DNA of 15,933 nt from Limnohabitans sp. Its GTDB lineage: Bacteria > Pseudomonadota > Gammaproteobacteria > Burkholderiales > Burkholderiaceae_C. The notes under the pieces were generated by a model. It ran no database searches. It had not been told where the DNA came from and saw nothing but the letters and a program-made list of their open reading frames with translations. The translations under genes were made by a program, and so were the position numbers. Where the stretch lies: contig JALQUL010000354.1 of assembly GCA_023260735.1 (NCBI GenBank), positions 1 through 15,933 of the forward strand. The letters are read 5' to 3'. How positions within the stretch are numbered: position 1 is the stretch's first letter; each line of letters opens with the position of its first letter. Shown here in pieces: positions 1 to 9,300 of this stretch.

Positions 1-47
1 TTTACAATATAGTTTATAAATCACAGCAGTTTTATAAGTGGCAAGCT

Positions 48-1295
48 TTGAGAATTGCAGTCTTGGGTGCTGGAATAGTGGGTGTAACCACAGCTTTTGA
101 ACTAGCACAAGCTGGTCATGAAGTGACGGTATACGACCGATGCTCCTCCGTTGCCGAAGAGGCAAGTTTTGCCAATGGTGGTTTGTTATCGCCTGCTTTT
201 GTTAATAACTGGGCCGATTTTGATTGGGCCGCCAAAACCATGCGTTACTTTTTTGCTAAACACTCTCCCACCCAAATTGGTTGGTCTTTGTCTTGGCAAC
301 AATTACATTGGTTACGTCAAAAGTCAAAACACATTCGCAGTAATCGTCACCAAATTCATCAAGAAGCTCTTAGTTATTTAGCCACCAAGAGCTTGCACCG
401 TTTTCAAGAAATTTGTGATCAATATCAATTAGAACTAGAACGAAGCAAAGGCATCACTGTTTTAGCTAGAGGTAAAGATCAATTATCTGGTTTCGAAAAA
501 ATCGTTGAACAACTTGATCGTTTGGGACTTGACCCCAAACTCTTGCTTGATGCTGACGAAATAAGAGCTCTAGAACCTGCTTTAAGTACGACTCAAAATA
601 TCGCTGCCGCTATTCATTTGCCCACAGAAGAAACTGTAAATACTAGGCAGTTTGCGGCCATTTTAAAAAACCTCGGTGATAATTTACCGATTGTGTGGAA
701 ATTTTCTAATTTTGTCACTGAATTAACCCCAGGTAAACAAGTCGTTGTTTACACGGATAAATGCCCACAAGGCGAAAGTTTTGATGCGTGTGTGGTTTGT
801 ACTGGCAATGGCAGTAATGAGCTACTCAAAAAAATCAATCTTCATTTACCCATGCAAGCGGTTTATGGTTACTCAATAAGTGCACCCATTCGAGATATAA
901 ACTATAGTCCTATGGCCACCATTATTGACGACAAATACAAAGTGTGCATCTCAAAAGTAGGTACTCGTATTAGAGCCTCTGGTATTACACAATTAGGGGG
1001 TTACAGCCAAGCTATGTCTGATAAGGCCCTTGGTACACTTTATCAAACCATGACCGACTGGTTTCCTGGTGGTGCCAGTATTGACAGCCGTGTTCAACAA
1101 TGGATAGGCGCAAGACCTACTATGGTCGATGGACTTCCTGTTATCGGCCAAGTGGGTCAAAGCAATGTCTGGCTGAATTTAGGCCATGGTAATAGTGGTT
1201 GGTCATTGGCTTGTGGCAGTGCACAATGTATAGTAGAACAAATTGATCAGAAAAAAACAGCGCTTGATTTAGCTCCGTTTCAAATCCGGCATTAA
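48..1295 (+). CDS. dadA: D-amino-acid dehydrogenase (DadA-like FAD oxidoreductase)
   Basis: This 415-residue protein is close in length to the DadA family (about 416-432). DadA enzymes oxidatively deaminate D-amino acids to 2-oxo acids, passing electrons to the respiratory chain at the inner face of the membrane. The N-terminus is a Rossmann dinucleotide-binding segment with GAGIVG at residues 7-12 and an acidic residue closing the fold (VYDR). The C-terminal part has family hallmarks: the VYGYSIS strand, a WIGARPTMVDGLPVIG block and NLGHGNSGWSLACGS near the end. The start is TTG at 48, because the protein then begins MRIAVLGAG as DadA proteins do. The frame is open upstream to the window edge but has no ATG or GTG. 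An AAGTGG a few bases upstream is only a weak ribosome site. It converges on the lysine genes davBA, so D-lysine or another D-amino acid is a possible substrate, but nothing in the sequence settles this. Confidence 0.87.
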   Translation: MRIAVLGAGIVGVTTAFELAQAGHEVTVYDRCSSVAEEASFANGGLLSPAFVNNWADFDWAAKTMRYFFAKHSPTQIGWSLSWQQLHWLRQKSKHIRSNRHQIHQEALSYLATKSLHRFQEICDQYQLELERSKGITVLARGKDQLSGFEKIVEQLDRLGLDPKLLLDADEIRALEPALSTTQNIAAAIHLPTEETVNTRQFAAILKNLGDNLPIVWKFSNFVTELTPGKQVVVYTDKCPQGESFDACVVCTGNGSNELLKKINLHLPMQAVYGYSISAPIRDINYSPMATIIDDKYKVCISKVGTRIRASGITQLGGYSQAMSDKALGTLYQTMTDWFPGGASIDSRVQQWIGARPTMVDGLPVIGQVGQSNVWLNLGHGNSGWSLACGSAQCIVEQIDQKKTALDLAPFQIRH

Positions 1296-1486
1296 TAAAA
1301 ATTTAAGCCTACTCATCTCCTAATAGTAATTCAATTGAACCTTTCTTTGTTGGATTCACTTTTAGGCTAGATTAGTCCTCAACTAAGGTTTATTTTTACC
1401 CTTAGTCTGATCATATGACGCCATCTGCAAGATGGCCTAAACATTTCATAGCCTATAGCAGTTTTATACTATTTTATATTGCAGTG
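1296..1486. terminator. Convergent intergenic region with hairpins, possible terminator
   Basis: This spacer separates the convergent ends of dadA and davA. It holds a perfect 7-bp stem with a 3-base loop at 1420-1436 (GCCATCT/AGATGGC). A second inverted repeat has ACTAAGG at 1382-1388 pairing with CCTTAGT at 1400-1406. The first half of that repeat can alternatively pair with TTAGT just upstream, and this alternative hairpin is followed by a T-rich run on the plus strand. None of the stems is followed by a strong T tract, so this is not a textbook intrinsic terminator. Its position between two gene ends still makes a transcription-end role the simplest reading. No ORF or other gene is seen here. 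Confidence 0.35.
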
Positions 1487-2308
1487 TCAAATATACAAAT
1501 CCAAACGCTGATCTTTTAATTGCGAAGTGGACTGGCTAGTACGAAGGTATTGTTTGTTAATACGAACCATTAATAACTGAGCCTCTGAATTAGCTTGAAC
1601 TAATTGCGCCAGCGGGCTTGCCACTGTACTTAAGCCGCCATATTCTATGCACTCGCCATTAAAACTCTCTTGCCCTACTGCATTGGCATACACCACATAA
1701 CAATTGTTTTCATAGGCTCTTGCTGGTACTAAAATTTGTGGCACTTGATCAAAATGTTTCATATTAGCCGTTGGCACTACCAAAAGATCAAGACCTTGTT
1801 GAGCCAAAGTTCTGGCAGCTGAGGCAAACTCTATGTCGTAGCAAATTAACATAGCAACACGCCAACTACGCCAAATAAAACAATTACCAATCACAGGGCC
1901 AGGACTAAACTGGGAACGATCTAACTCACCAAATAAATGCGTTTTAGCATATTGCGCCATTACTTCGCCTTGCTCATTCATAAACTGGCATGCGTTATAA
2001 ATGACAGGGCTTTTCTCATAATCAGGAAAACCATAAACAATTGCAATTCGATTTTTTTGAGCGATCTTGGTAATTGCCAAAGTCCAGTTTTGCTGATCGT
2101 TATAGTCATATTGCCTAAGCTTATGAGTACCTATGGCATAACCCGTCATAATCATTTCTGGACAGACTAATAAATTAGCCCCCGCCATTTTTGCATCTTC
2201 TGCCTGCACTGCCATTTGTTCTAAAACTAGTCCTGGACTATCTAAAAATGGTGTCTGCCAAATGGCAATTGAAAGTTCGTCTTCATGATTAAAGTTTACA
2301 TCTTTCAT
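1487..2308 (-). CDS. davA: 5-aminovaleramidase (DavA-type carbon-nitrogen hydrolase)
   Basis: This 273-residue nitrilase-superfamily amidase is close in length to P. putida DavA (about 264). It should hydrolyse 5-aminovaleramide to 5-aminovalerate plus ammonia in the cytosol, the second step of L-lysine catabolism by the aminovalerate route. The Glu-Lys-Cys catalytic triad is visible: E51 in LLVCPEM, K122 in AKTHLFGELDR and C156 in LICYDIEF. The phrases CPEMxxTGYxIG, RIAIVYGxP, KTHLFGELDRSxFSPG and VPTANM match what I recall of DavA rather than a general nitrilase. The ATG at 2308 has an AAGGG ribosome site about 8 bases upstream, which supports this start. It lies 37 bases after davB on the same strand, so the two form an operon. 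Another short-chain omega-amidase is possible, but the davB partner makes DavA by far the likeliest. Confidence 0.92.
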   Translation of the reverse strand: MKDVNFNHEDELSIAIWQTPFLDSPGLVLEQMAVQAEDAKMAGANLLVCPEMIMTGYAIGTHKLRQYDYNDQQNWTLAITKIAQKNRIAIVYGFPDYEKSPVIYNACQFMNEQGEVMAQYAKTHLFGELDRSQFSPGPVIGNCFIWRSWRVAMLICYDIEFASAARTLAQQGLDLLVVPTANMKHFDQVPQILVPARAYENNCYVVYANAVGQESFNGECIEYGGLSTVASPLAQLVQANSEAQLLMVRINKQYLRTSQSTSQLKDQRLDLYI

Positions 2309-2345
2309 GGTTGAGCCCTTATAGATATGTTAATTAGCATACGAT

Positions 2346-4043
2346 TTAATCTGCTAATGCAATTGGACCCAACTCATCATAAACATCACCTGGGCCTAAG
2401 TTTTCATCAAAACACTTGCCACCAAAATGAGTCAAAATTCCCCACACGGCATTTAAAGAAGTTTGCACTGCACCCTCTACCCAAGCAGGAGTCCAAGAAA
2501 TATCGTCACCTGCTAAAAAAATTCCTTTCTCAGAAGCTGGTATTTTGTCTTGTTTAAAATGACCATACATTCGATAGTTGTAACGATAATGACCTGGTAA
2601 AGCGCCTTTAAATGCACCTAAAAAGTAAGGGTCGGCCTCCCAAGAAACTGTAATAGGGTCGCCTACAATATGGCTTGCAATATCTACTTTAGGATAGATT
2701 TTTTTAAGTGCTGATAAAGCCAAATTAACACGTTTTTCTGGACTTTGTGGCAACATTTTTAAGGCATCCCCCATCCATGCATAAGATAAGCACATCACAG
2801 CAGGTTTATCTGGGCCATTATCAAACAAATAAGTGCCACGAGTTAACCTATCCGTTAAAGTCATACTCATTACATCTCGCCCAGTTTCCGGGTCTTTATC
2901 CTGCCAAAATGGTCTATCCACCATGACAAAAGTTTTAGAAGACTGCATATAACGAGTTCTATCAAGTGCCATCCAAATCTTTTGACTAAACAGGCTTTCA
3001 TCACAATCAATTTGTGTGCTTAATAACCAGCTTTGGCAAGTCACCAAAACTGCCTCGTAGGCATGACTACTACCCCAAGTGTCAGTGACCTCTATTTGAC
3101 CGTTGCTTAATCTTTTTAATTTGGCAACTCCCGCTTTGCTAGCCCCCTTGTGCAAAGAATATAAAGAGCTACCTTTTGGCCAATGCTGGATTTTTTCTGG
3201 TTGATGTCGCCACAACTGCATAGGCACTTGCTGCACGCCACCTATAATCAGGTGTTGATTTTCATCGCACCCAGTGAGTACCACTCTTAAGATTTCTAAC
3301 ATGGTGTTGGGAAAATCAGAATCCCAACCACCCGTACCAAAACCTACCTGACCAAACACTTCCCTGTGCCTAAACGATAGTTTGGCAAATGCAGATGACT
3401 GAGCTATAAAATCATAAAAAGTTCTGTCATCCCACAGTGGCACTAAAGCATTCCAAATTGCTTTTAAACCCAGAATATCTCTTTTACGAAGTGCCTTTTG
3501 CAAATCAGAAAACTGCGTCGTTTCTTCAAGCGCTTGAGCCCAGGCATCAGCCACTTCTTTAAACAAAGGGGGTAGGTCTTCTAATTTTTCAGCGTAATGG
3601 CTATTACCCTCTAGGTCCACCACTGTGCTAGGAGTAGCTGGGCACAAAGGGTTTGGAAACGCTTTGCGCTCTAAACCCAATAAATTGACATAATGGAAAA
3701 AAGCCGTTGAAGACTGTGGAAACCGCATACCGCCTAATTCTGCAATAGCACCACTGCCACCCTCAAAAGATTGAGATCTCAAGCGTCCGCCCATTTGTGA
3801 GGCTTCATAAACCACAGGCTTTAAACCCAGCTTCATGAGCTCATAAGCTGCCACCAGACCCGCCATACCAGCCCCTACAATGGCCACCTCTTTACCCATC
3901 GCTGATGTGGGTAACTGACCTATTCCTTTGGTATGGGTAATCCAATCATCATAAGGAAATGGAAAATCAGGACCAAAAATAGTAACAGGCGAATTCTCAT
4001 CAGCCTTTTTAAAAGACTGCATAAAAGTTGCTAATTGACTCAA
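2346..4043 (-). CDS. davB: L-lysine 2-monooxygenase (DavB)
   Basis: This 565-residue flavin amine oxidase should convert L-lysine and O2 to 5-aminovaleramide, CO2 and water, the first step of the DavBA aminovalerate pathway. GAGMAG at residues 57-62, an acidic residue at the end of the second strand (E80) and GGRLRS at 85-90 form the FAD-binding fold. GIFLAGDDISWTPAWVEGA near the C-terminus is the second FAD contact. Long stretches agree with P. putida DavB as I remember it, including IFGPDFPF, WDSDFPN, ALDRTRYMQSSKTFVMVDRPFW and GPIALAD at the end. From memory, D238 and C254 of the Pseudomonas AIU 813 lysine oxidase/monooxygenase align with D243 and C259 here, which favours lysine over tryptophan or phenylalanine. 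The TTG at 4043 is chosen as start because AGAGGT lies about 7 bases upstream. The next ATG, at 4022 (residue 8), has no such site. It is the first gene of davBA. Confidence 0.95.
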   Translation of the reverse strand: MSQLATFMQSFKKADENSPVTIFGPDFPFPYDDWITHTKGIGQLPTSAMGKEVAIVGAGMAGLVAAYELMKLGLKPVVYEASQMGGRLRSQSFEGGSGAIAELGGMRFPQSSTAFFHYVNLLGLERKAFPNPLCPATPSTVVDLEGNSHYAEKLEDLPPLFKEVADAWAQALEETTQFSDLQKALRKRDILGLKAIWNALVPLWDDRTFYDFIAQSSAFAKLSFRHREVFGQVGFGTGGWDSDFPNTMLEILRVVLTGCDENQHLIIGGVQQVPMQLWRHQPEKIQHWPKGSSLYSLHKGASKAGVAKLKRLSNGQIEVTDTWGSSHAYEAVLVTCQSWLLSTQIDCDESLFSQKIWMALDRTRYMQSSKTFVMVDRPFWQDKDPETGRDVMSMTLTDRLTRGTYLFDNGPDKPAVMCLSYAWMGDALKMLPQSPEKRVNLALSALKKIYPKVDIASHIVGDPITVSWEADPYFLGAFKGALPGHYRYNYRMYGHFKQDKIPASEKGIFLAGDDISWTPAWVEGAVQTSLNAVWGILTHFGGKCFDENLGPGDVYDELGPIALAD

Positions 4044-4161
4044 AATAATACCTCTTGGTGTTTAAATTAATGCCGTGCTACCACTCAAACGGATTATGGA
4101 CTAAAATTTTTAAAGTTAAAATGAATTAAATAAAACTTTATTTGATTAAAAAATTTTTAAT
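4044..4161. promoter_or_regulatory. Divergent davB/argP control region
   Basis: This 118-base divergent spacer is extremely AT-rich in its argP-proximal half, as is typical of ArgP/LysR target sites. TAAAGTT at 4111-4117 and AACTTTA at 4134-4140 form an inverted repeat with a 16-base spacer. A 10-base direct repeat, AAATTTTTAA, occurs at 4104-4113 and again at 4151-4160, immediately before the argP start. A weak davB -10 candidate, CATAAT on the minus strand, lies at 4098-4093. The davB ribosome site AGAGGT lies about 7 bases before its TTG. The regulator probably binds here and controls both directions, which is inferred from the layout common to LysR-type systems. The individual sites are unproven. 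Confidence 0.5.
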
Positions 4162-5088
4162 ATGTTTGATGCAAAACAACTAGAAGCATTTGTAACAGTT
4201 TTAGAACAAGGTAACTTAGCAGCTGCTGCTAAATCATTGCATTTGACAGTAGCGGCCATTTCATTGCGTCTAAAAGCACTAGAAGAAAGCTTTGGCCAAC
4301 GTTTATGGATTAGAGGTAAGATAATTAAAGCCACACCTGCTGGCCAAGCATTAATGGCGCATATCAGGCAATTGCGTATTTTAGAAAATGATTTGCTTAA
4401 GCAAATACAAATAGGCCATCTAGCTATTGGTCAAAACCAATGGCAAACCTTATCCATTGCCTGTAATACCGATTCTTTAGCTAATTGGTTATTACCCGGT
4501 GTACTCCCCATATTAAATACCCACTCCATTTTGTTAGACATTAAAATTGACGATCAAAACCATACCCATGATGCACTTAAAAATGGTGATGTAATTGGTT
4601 GCATTTCTACCCATGACATGGCAATGCGAGGCTGTGTTGCGGAACCCCTAGGTGTAATGATGTACCAATTAGTAGCGCACAGTAGCATTGCAAAAAATTG
4701 CCTTGATGCTAACGAAAAAATAAAAATTCATTCTTTGCTGCAAACACCTGCCGTTATTTTTAATCACAAAGATGCACTCACCGATTTATTTCTGCAACAA
4801 AATTTTGGGATCAATAATGCCAACTATCCCAAGCATATCGTTCCGTCTATTGACGCCTTCGAAATGGCTATTGAATTAGGTATGGGCTGGGCTATGCAAC
4901 CTCAAATACTTAAAAACTCAATTCATAAAAAAAACGATAAACCTCTCAAAAATACAGCATATTTAGCCAATAATGCACCAGTAGCAATACCGCTATATTG
5001 GCATCATTGGGAAAAAGAAGGCTTAACCGCCCAACTACTCACCTCTGCTATTCAACAAGCTGCCAAACTATCTTTATGGCCACAATAA
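4162..5088 (+). CDS. argP: LysR-type regulator of the ArgP/LysG group
   Basis: This 308-residue protein has the standard LysR architecture. An N-terminal winged helix-turn-helix occupies about residues 1-60 (QGNLAAAAKSLHLTVAAIS, then LKALEESFGQRLWIR), and an effector-binding domain follows from about 90. Several phrases match E. coli ArgP (IciA) as I recall it: NTDSLANWLLP, the DDQNHTHDALKNGDVIGCIS block, FLQQNFG and YWHHW near the end. ArgP and LysG bind lysine or arginine as co-effectors and usually control the exporters ArgO or LysE. Here the gene is instead divergent from davB, so it probably controls lysine breakdown. The ATG at 4162 has no clear Shine-Dalgarno site. The sbcD start follows after only 18 bases, so read-through into sbcDC is likely. 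The subfamily call is good; the lysine-sensing role here is inference. Confidence 0.85.
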   Translation: MFDAKQLEAFVTVLEQGNLAAAAKSLHLTVAAISLRLKALEESFGQRLWIRGKIIKATPAGQALMAHIRQLRILENDLLKQIQIGHLAIGQNQWQTLSIACNTDSLANWLLPGVLPILNTHSILLDIKIDDQNHTHDALKNGDVIGCISTHDMAMRGCVAEPLGVMMYQLVAHSSIAKNCLDANEKIKIHSLLQTPAVIFNHKDALTDLFLQQNFGINNANYPKHIVPSIDAFEMAIELGMGWAMQPQILKNSIHKKNDKPLKNTAYLANNAPVAIPLYWHHWEKEGLTAQLLTSAIQQAAKLSLWPQ

Positions 5089-5106
5089 AACCTTGGTTGA
5101 TTCATT

Positions 5107-6351
5107 ATGAAAATTCTTCACACCTCTGATTGGCATATTGGTAAACAACTCTATGGATTTAAGCGTTATCCAGAATTTAAAGCATTTTTAGAATGGTTAA
5201 GCAACACCATTGAGGAACAGAACATAGATGTGTTGATTGTGGCTGGAGATATATTTGACACGAATACACCTAGCCTTCAAGCGCAAGAACTGTATTTCGA
5301 GTTTCTAGCACGTGTACATCACACAAAATGCTCTCATGTAGTGATAATTGCAGGCAACCATGATTCATCTTATGTATTAGAAGCGCCAAAAACAATTCTA
5401 AGAACTCTCAATATACATGTAGTAGGAAGCGCAACCGAGCACATAGAAGATGAAGTTTTATTATTAAAAGATTCAAGTAACCATGAATTTGTACTAGCCA
5501 TTGTTTGTGCAGTACCCTATCTACGTGATAGAGATATCAGAAACTCTGATGCCGGGGAAAGCCAATCTGATAAAAATCAAAAAACTATTGAAGGCATACA
5601 ACAGCATTATCAAAAAGTATTTACCTTTGCTAAAAACAAACAAGTTGAATTAGCTAAAACTCAAGCACTTGTTCCTATTATTGCTACCGGGCATTTGTTT
5701 ACTGCAGGCGGTAAAACCACAGAGAATGACGGTGTGCGCGATTTATATGTCGGTAATTTAGGGCACATTCATGCAGACATGTTAAAGGGCGTTGCGGATT
5801 ATGTGGCCCTAGGACATTTGCATATGCCACAAAAAGTCACTCATTCTGATGTAATGCGTTATTGTGGATCGCCCCTTGCAATGAGTTTTGGTGAAGCAGA
5901 ACAAAATAAAATTGTTTGTATGGTCGAGTTGATCTCTGACCTATGTGGCATAAGTGCACAAGTACGTGAAATAGCTGTTCCCAAGTTTCAAAAGCTTCAC
6001 TCCATAAAAGGCGATTGGTCCCAAATTGAAGCACAAATCTCACTTCTTAAAAAAACCAAAGAGAGCTATTGGCTAGAAGTAGTGTATGAGGGTAAAGAAG
6101 TAAGGGGACAGTTACACCAAGAACTATTAACCATGGTTGAAAACTCCAATTTACAAATACTTCATACTAAGAATAATCAATTTCAAAACGCTGTTTTGCA
6201 ACAAGGCTCTAACACCATACACTTGCAATCATTAAGCGAAAATGATGTCTTTAATCGATTATTAGAACTCAAGAAAATTCCAGCTGAACAAATAGATGAA
6301 CTAAAAGAATGTTACGAAATAGCACTTCAACAATTGACGCAACATAACTAA
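5107..6351 (+). CDS. sbcD: Exonuclease subunit SbcD (Mre11 family)
   Basis: This 414-residue calcineurin-like metallophosphoesterase is near the E. coli SbcD length of 400. It is the nuclease subunit of SbcCD, which trims DNA ends, opens hairpins and cruciforms and removes protein-blocked ends in the cytosol. The two-metal site is complete: DWH at residues 8-10, GDIFD at 47-51, GNHD at 83-86, a GHLF histidine motif at 195-198 and GHLH at 236-239. The capping and SbcC-binding C-terminal region follows. The ATG at 5107 gives the family N-terminus MKILHTSDWHIGKQL. It is 18 bases downstream of the ArgP-like gene and 17 bases upstream of sbcC, so the three genes are probably on one transcript. No truncation or missing residue is seen. 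Confidence 0.96.
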   Translation: MKILHTSDWHIGKQLYGFKRYPEFKAFLEWLSNTIEEQNIDVLIVAGDIFDTNTPSLQAQELYFEFLARVHHTKCSHVVIIAGNHDSSYVLEAPKTILRTLNIHVVGSATEHIEDEVLLLKDSSNHEFVLAIVCAVPYLRDRDIRNSDAGESQSDKNQKTIEGIQQHYQKVFTFAKNKQVELAKTQALVPIIATGHLFTAGGKTTENDGVRDLYVGNLGHIHADMLKGVADYVALGHLHMPQKVTHSDVMRYCGSPLAMSFGEAEQNKIVCMVELISDLCGISAQVREIAVPKFQKLHSIKGDWSQIEAQISLLKKTKESYWLEVVYEGKEVRGQLHQELLTMVENSNLQILHTKNNQFQNAVLQQGSNTIHLQSLSENDVFNRLLELKKIPAEQIDELKECYEIALQQLTQHN

Positions 6352-6368
6352 AAAAATAACTTCAAAAA

Positions 6369-9300
6369 ATGAAAATCCTCTCAGTTCGTTTCAAAAATTT
6401 AAACTCTTTAGTTGGGGAATGGTCAATTAATTTTAACCAGGCTGAATATCAAAATGAAGGTATTTTTGCGATTATTGGCCCAACTGGAGTGGGTAAATCT
6501 ACCATTCTAGATGCCATTTGTTTGGCTTTATATGGCCGAACGCCAAGGTTAAACACTATTAGCACAACCCATAACGAAATTATGTCGAGACATACAGGCG
6601 AATCTATGGCTGAGGTATGTTTTCAAAATAAAAAAGGAATTTATAGGGCTTATTGGTATCAGCACCGAGCCAATCAAAGATCGAATGGAAGTTTACAAGC
6701 TGCAAGAAGAGAAATCTCAGAACACTTAACAGGCCAACTATTGGCCCATTCTATTAGCCAAGTACAAAATAAAATAATTGAATTAACAGGTATGGACTTT
6801 GAACGTTTTACCCGTTCAATGTTGTTAGCACAAGGTAGTTTTGCGGCATTTTTACAGGCGAACGTCAACGATAGATCGGCTTTATTAGAACAAATTAACG
6901 GCACACAAATATATAGTCAAATTTCGCAAAAAACTTTTGAAATAAATAAGCAATATAAAGATGAATTAAGCCAACAAGAAACTGCTATAGCAGCCTATAA
7001 CTTATTAAGCCCCGATGCGCTTGAACAGTTGCGTATTGATGAAAGCAACAAACAACAACAACAAATAAATGTAAAGCGAGCGATTGAATCAGATTCAAAA
7101 GCGATTGCATGGCTTGAGCAGATTAAGACATTAGAAACGGGACTCAAAGAAGCGCAAACTGCACAACAAGATTTATTACTTCGTTTAAGACAATCAGAAC
7201 CAGAAAAAATTCAACTCAATAATGCTAATAAGGCTATGCAGTTAGAGGCTGACTATGCATTGCTTAAAAATAATTTAACCAACTTAGTGGCAACAGAGCA
7301 AAAAATAAAAGAACTCAATAATCAATTACCCCAACTAGAACAGCTAATTGAGCAAGCAACTAGTCAAACAAAAAGTACAAAAGTAAAAGTCGAAACTCTA
7401 AGAAAAGAGCATCATGAATTAATTGAACTTTTGAAAAAGGTGAGAGCTTTAGACACCATAATTGACGAGCGAAAAAAAGCCTTAAAGGCTGATAATGAAT
7501 TGCTCAAGCAAAATATTAAACAAACTCAAAATATAAAAAATAGTTTACTAAAGAGTCAACAACAGCTTGAATCGGTAAAAAAAGCTTTACAAAAAAACTC
7601 AGAAGTAATTTCGGTACATCAGCACTTTGGTCGTTTAACGAATGAACTACCTTTGTTCAGCAATTTAATTAGTAGCACCAGTAGAAAAGCTTTCGATATT
7701 CGAAATAAAAATAAAGAAATAGATCTTGAAACCAATAGTTTTACCAGTAAAACAAATAATTTAGCTTCTGAATCAGAAGGTTTATACCGACTGAGCCAAG
7801 AAAAAATAACAGCACAAGAAAACTTCAAGCGCATAACAGAGAGTTTAAGCGCATTACTTGGCTCGAAACAGCTTAAAGACTTTAATAAAGAAGACAAAGA
7901 ATTACAAAATACGCTTCACGCATTAAGCGACATCAGAAAAGATGCAGTTGTTTACTTTGATATGCAAGCCACACAGCAAAAAAACATTCAAAAAGTCAAT
8001 CCGCTTCAATTACGACAAGAACATTGCAACACCCAAAAAAATCAAAAAGAACTAGAACTCAAGCAGTTAGAGAAAAATAAAATACTATTAGAAAAAGAAT
8101 TTTTACTCAAACAAAGTATTGCCAGTTTAAACGAATTAAGAGCTCAATTAGTAGAAGGACAAGCCTGCGCTTTATGTGGCTCTTTAGACCATCCTTACAC
8201 AAAAGGATTATTACCACTAGTAGATGATAGCCAAGAACCACTAAGCGAGATAAAGAAACAAATCACAACTAGTCAGTATGAATTAAGGACAGCCGAAATT
8301 GAATTGACTAAAATTAATCAAGAGCTTGCGCTATTAACAGAAAGTATTAAAACTCATGAGCCTACATTGGCCGATAAAAGTAATAGCTTGGCACAAAATT
8401 TAGCTCCTTATTTTAGCCAAATAAAACTGATTCATCATGAAGAACAGTTAAATGGCCTTATAGCTGAAATAGATAAAAAAATTGCACAAATACAAAGCAA
8501 GCAACAAGCGCTAGAAGAAAAAATTGACAAAGCGGAACAACTTGAAAAAGAGCAAGGTAATCAGCAGATAGTAATTGCTGAATTAGAAGGTAAGATAAAC
8601 GCTCAAACACTACTAACAAGGCAGTTAACCATAGAGTTAGAGCAACATCAAAACAATTTAACTCGGCTAAAGGCTGAAAATACCGAGTTAAACCAAGAAT
8701 ACATTTCGGCTTTTAATCAACTTACAGAAGATTTAACTCCACTAGGTATTACAGATATCAATCTACACTCAAAACAGGCTTGTGACTCCATTAGTCTCAA
8801 CCTTAAAGCTAAGCTTGAATATTGGCAAGAACTTCAATCGTCTCAATTCAATTTAGAAAACGAGATTACCGGACTTAATGCGACAATTCAAGCACAAACA
8901 GAACAATTCACCAAACAAGTTCAACAGCTTGAAATATTGCAAGCCAATTATGATGTTAAAAATGCAGAATTAGATCTCGATATAAAAAACCGTATTCATT
9001 TATTTGCCTCTAAAAACACAGAAATAGAGGAACAAATAAGCCTAGATCTGCTACGTCAAACAGAGGAGTTATCCATAGAACACACGAATCACCTTGTACA
9101 ATTCAAGCAAGATCAACAAAATCTCAAGCTACAAATTTCTGAAAATGAAAGTTCTTTTGATGATCTGCGCCATCAAAATATGAAGTTGAACCAGTTATTC
9201 CAAAATAAATGTAAAGACTTAGGATTTGAATCGAATGACGAATATTTAGCCGCTTGTTTGGATAGCGCGTCACGTGCATATTTAACACATAAGCTTGAAA

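Noticed and set aside
2346..4043. Tryptophan 2-monooxygenase (IaaM, auxin synthesis) with an indoleacetamide hydrolase
   Set aside because: The flavoenzyme agrees far better with DavB, and the partner is a Glu-Lys-Cys nitrilase-type DavA, not the amidase-signature IaaH.
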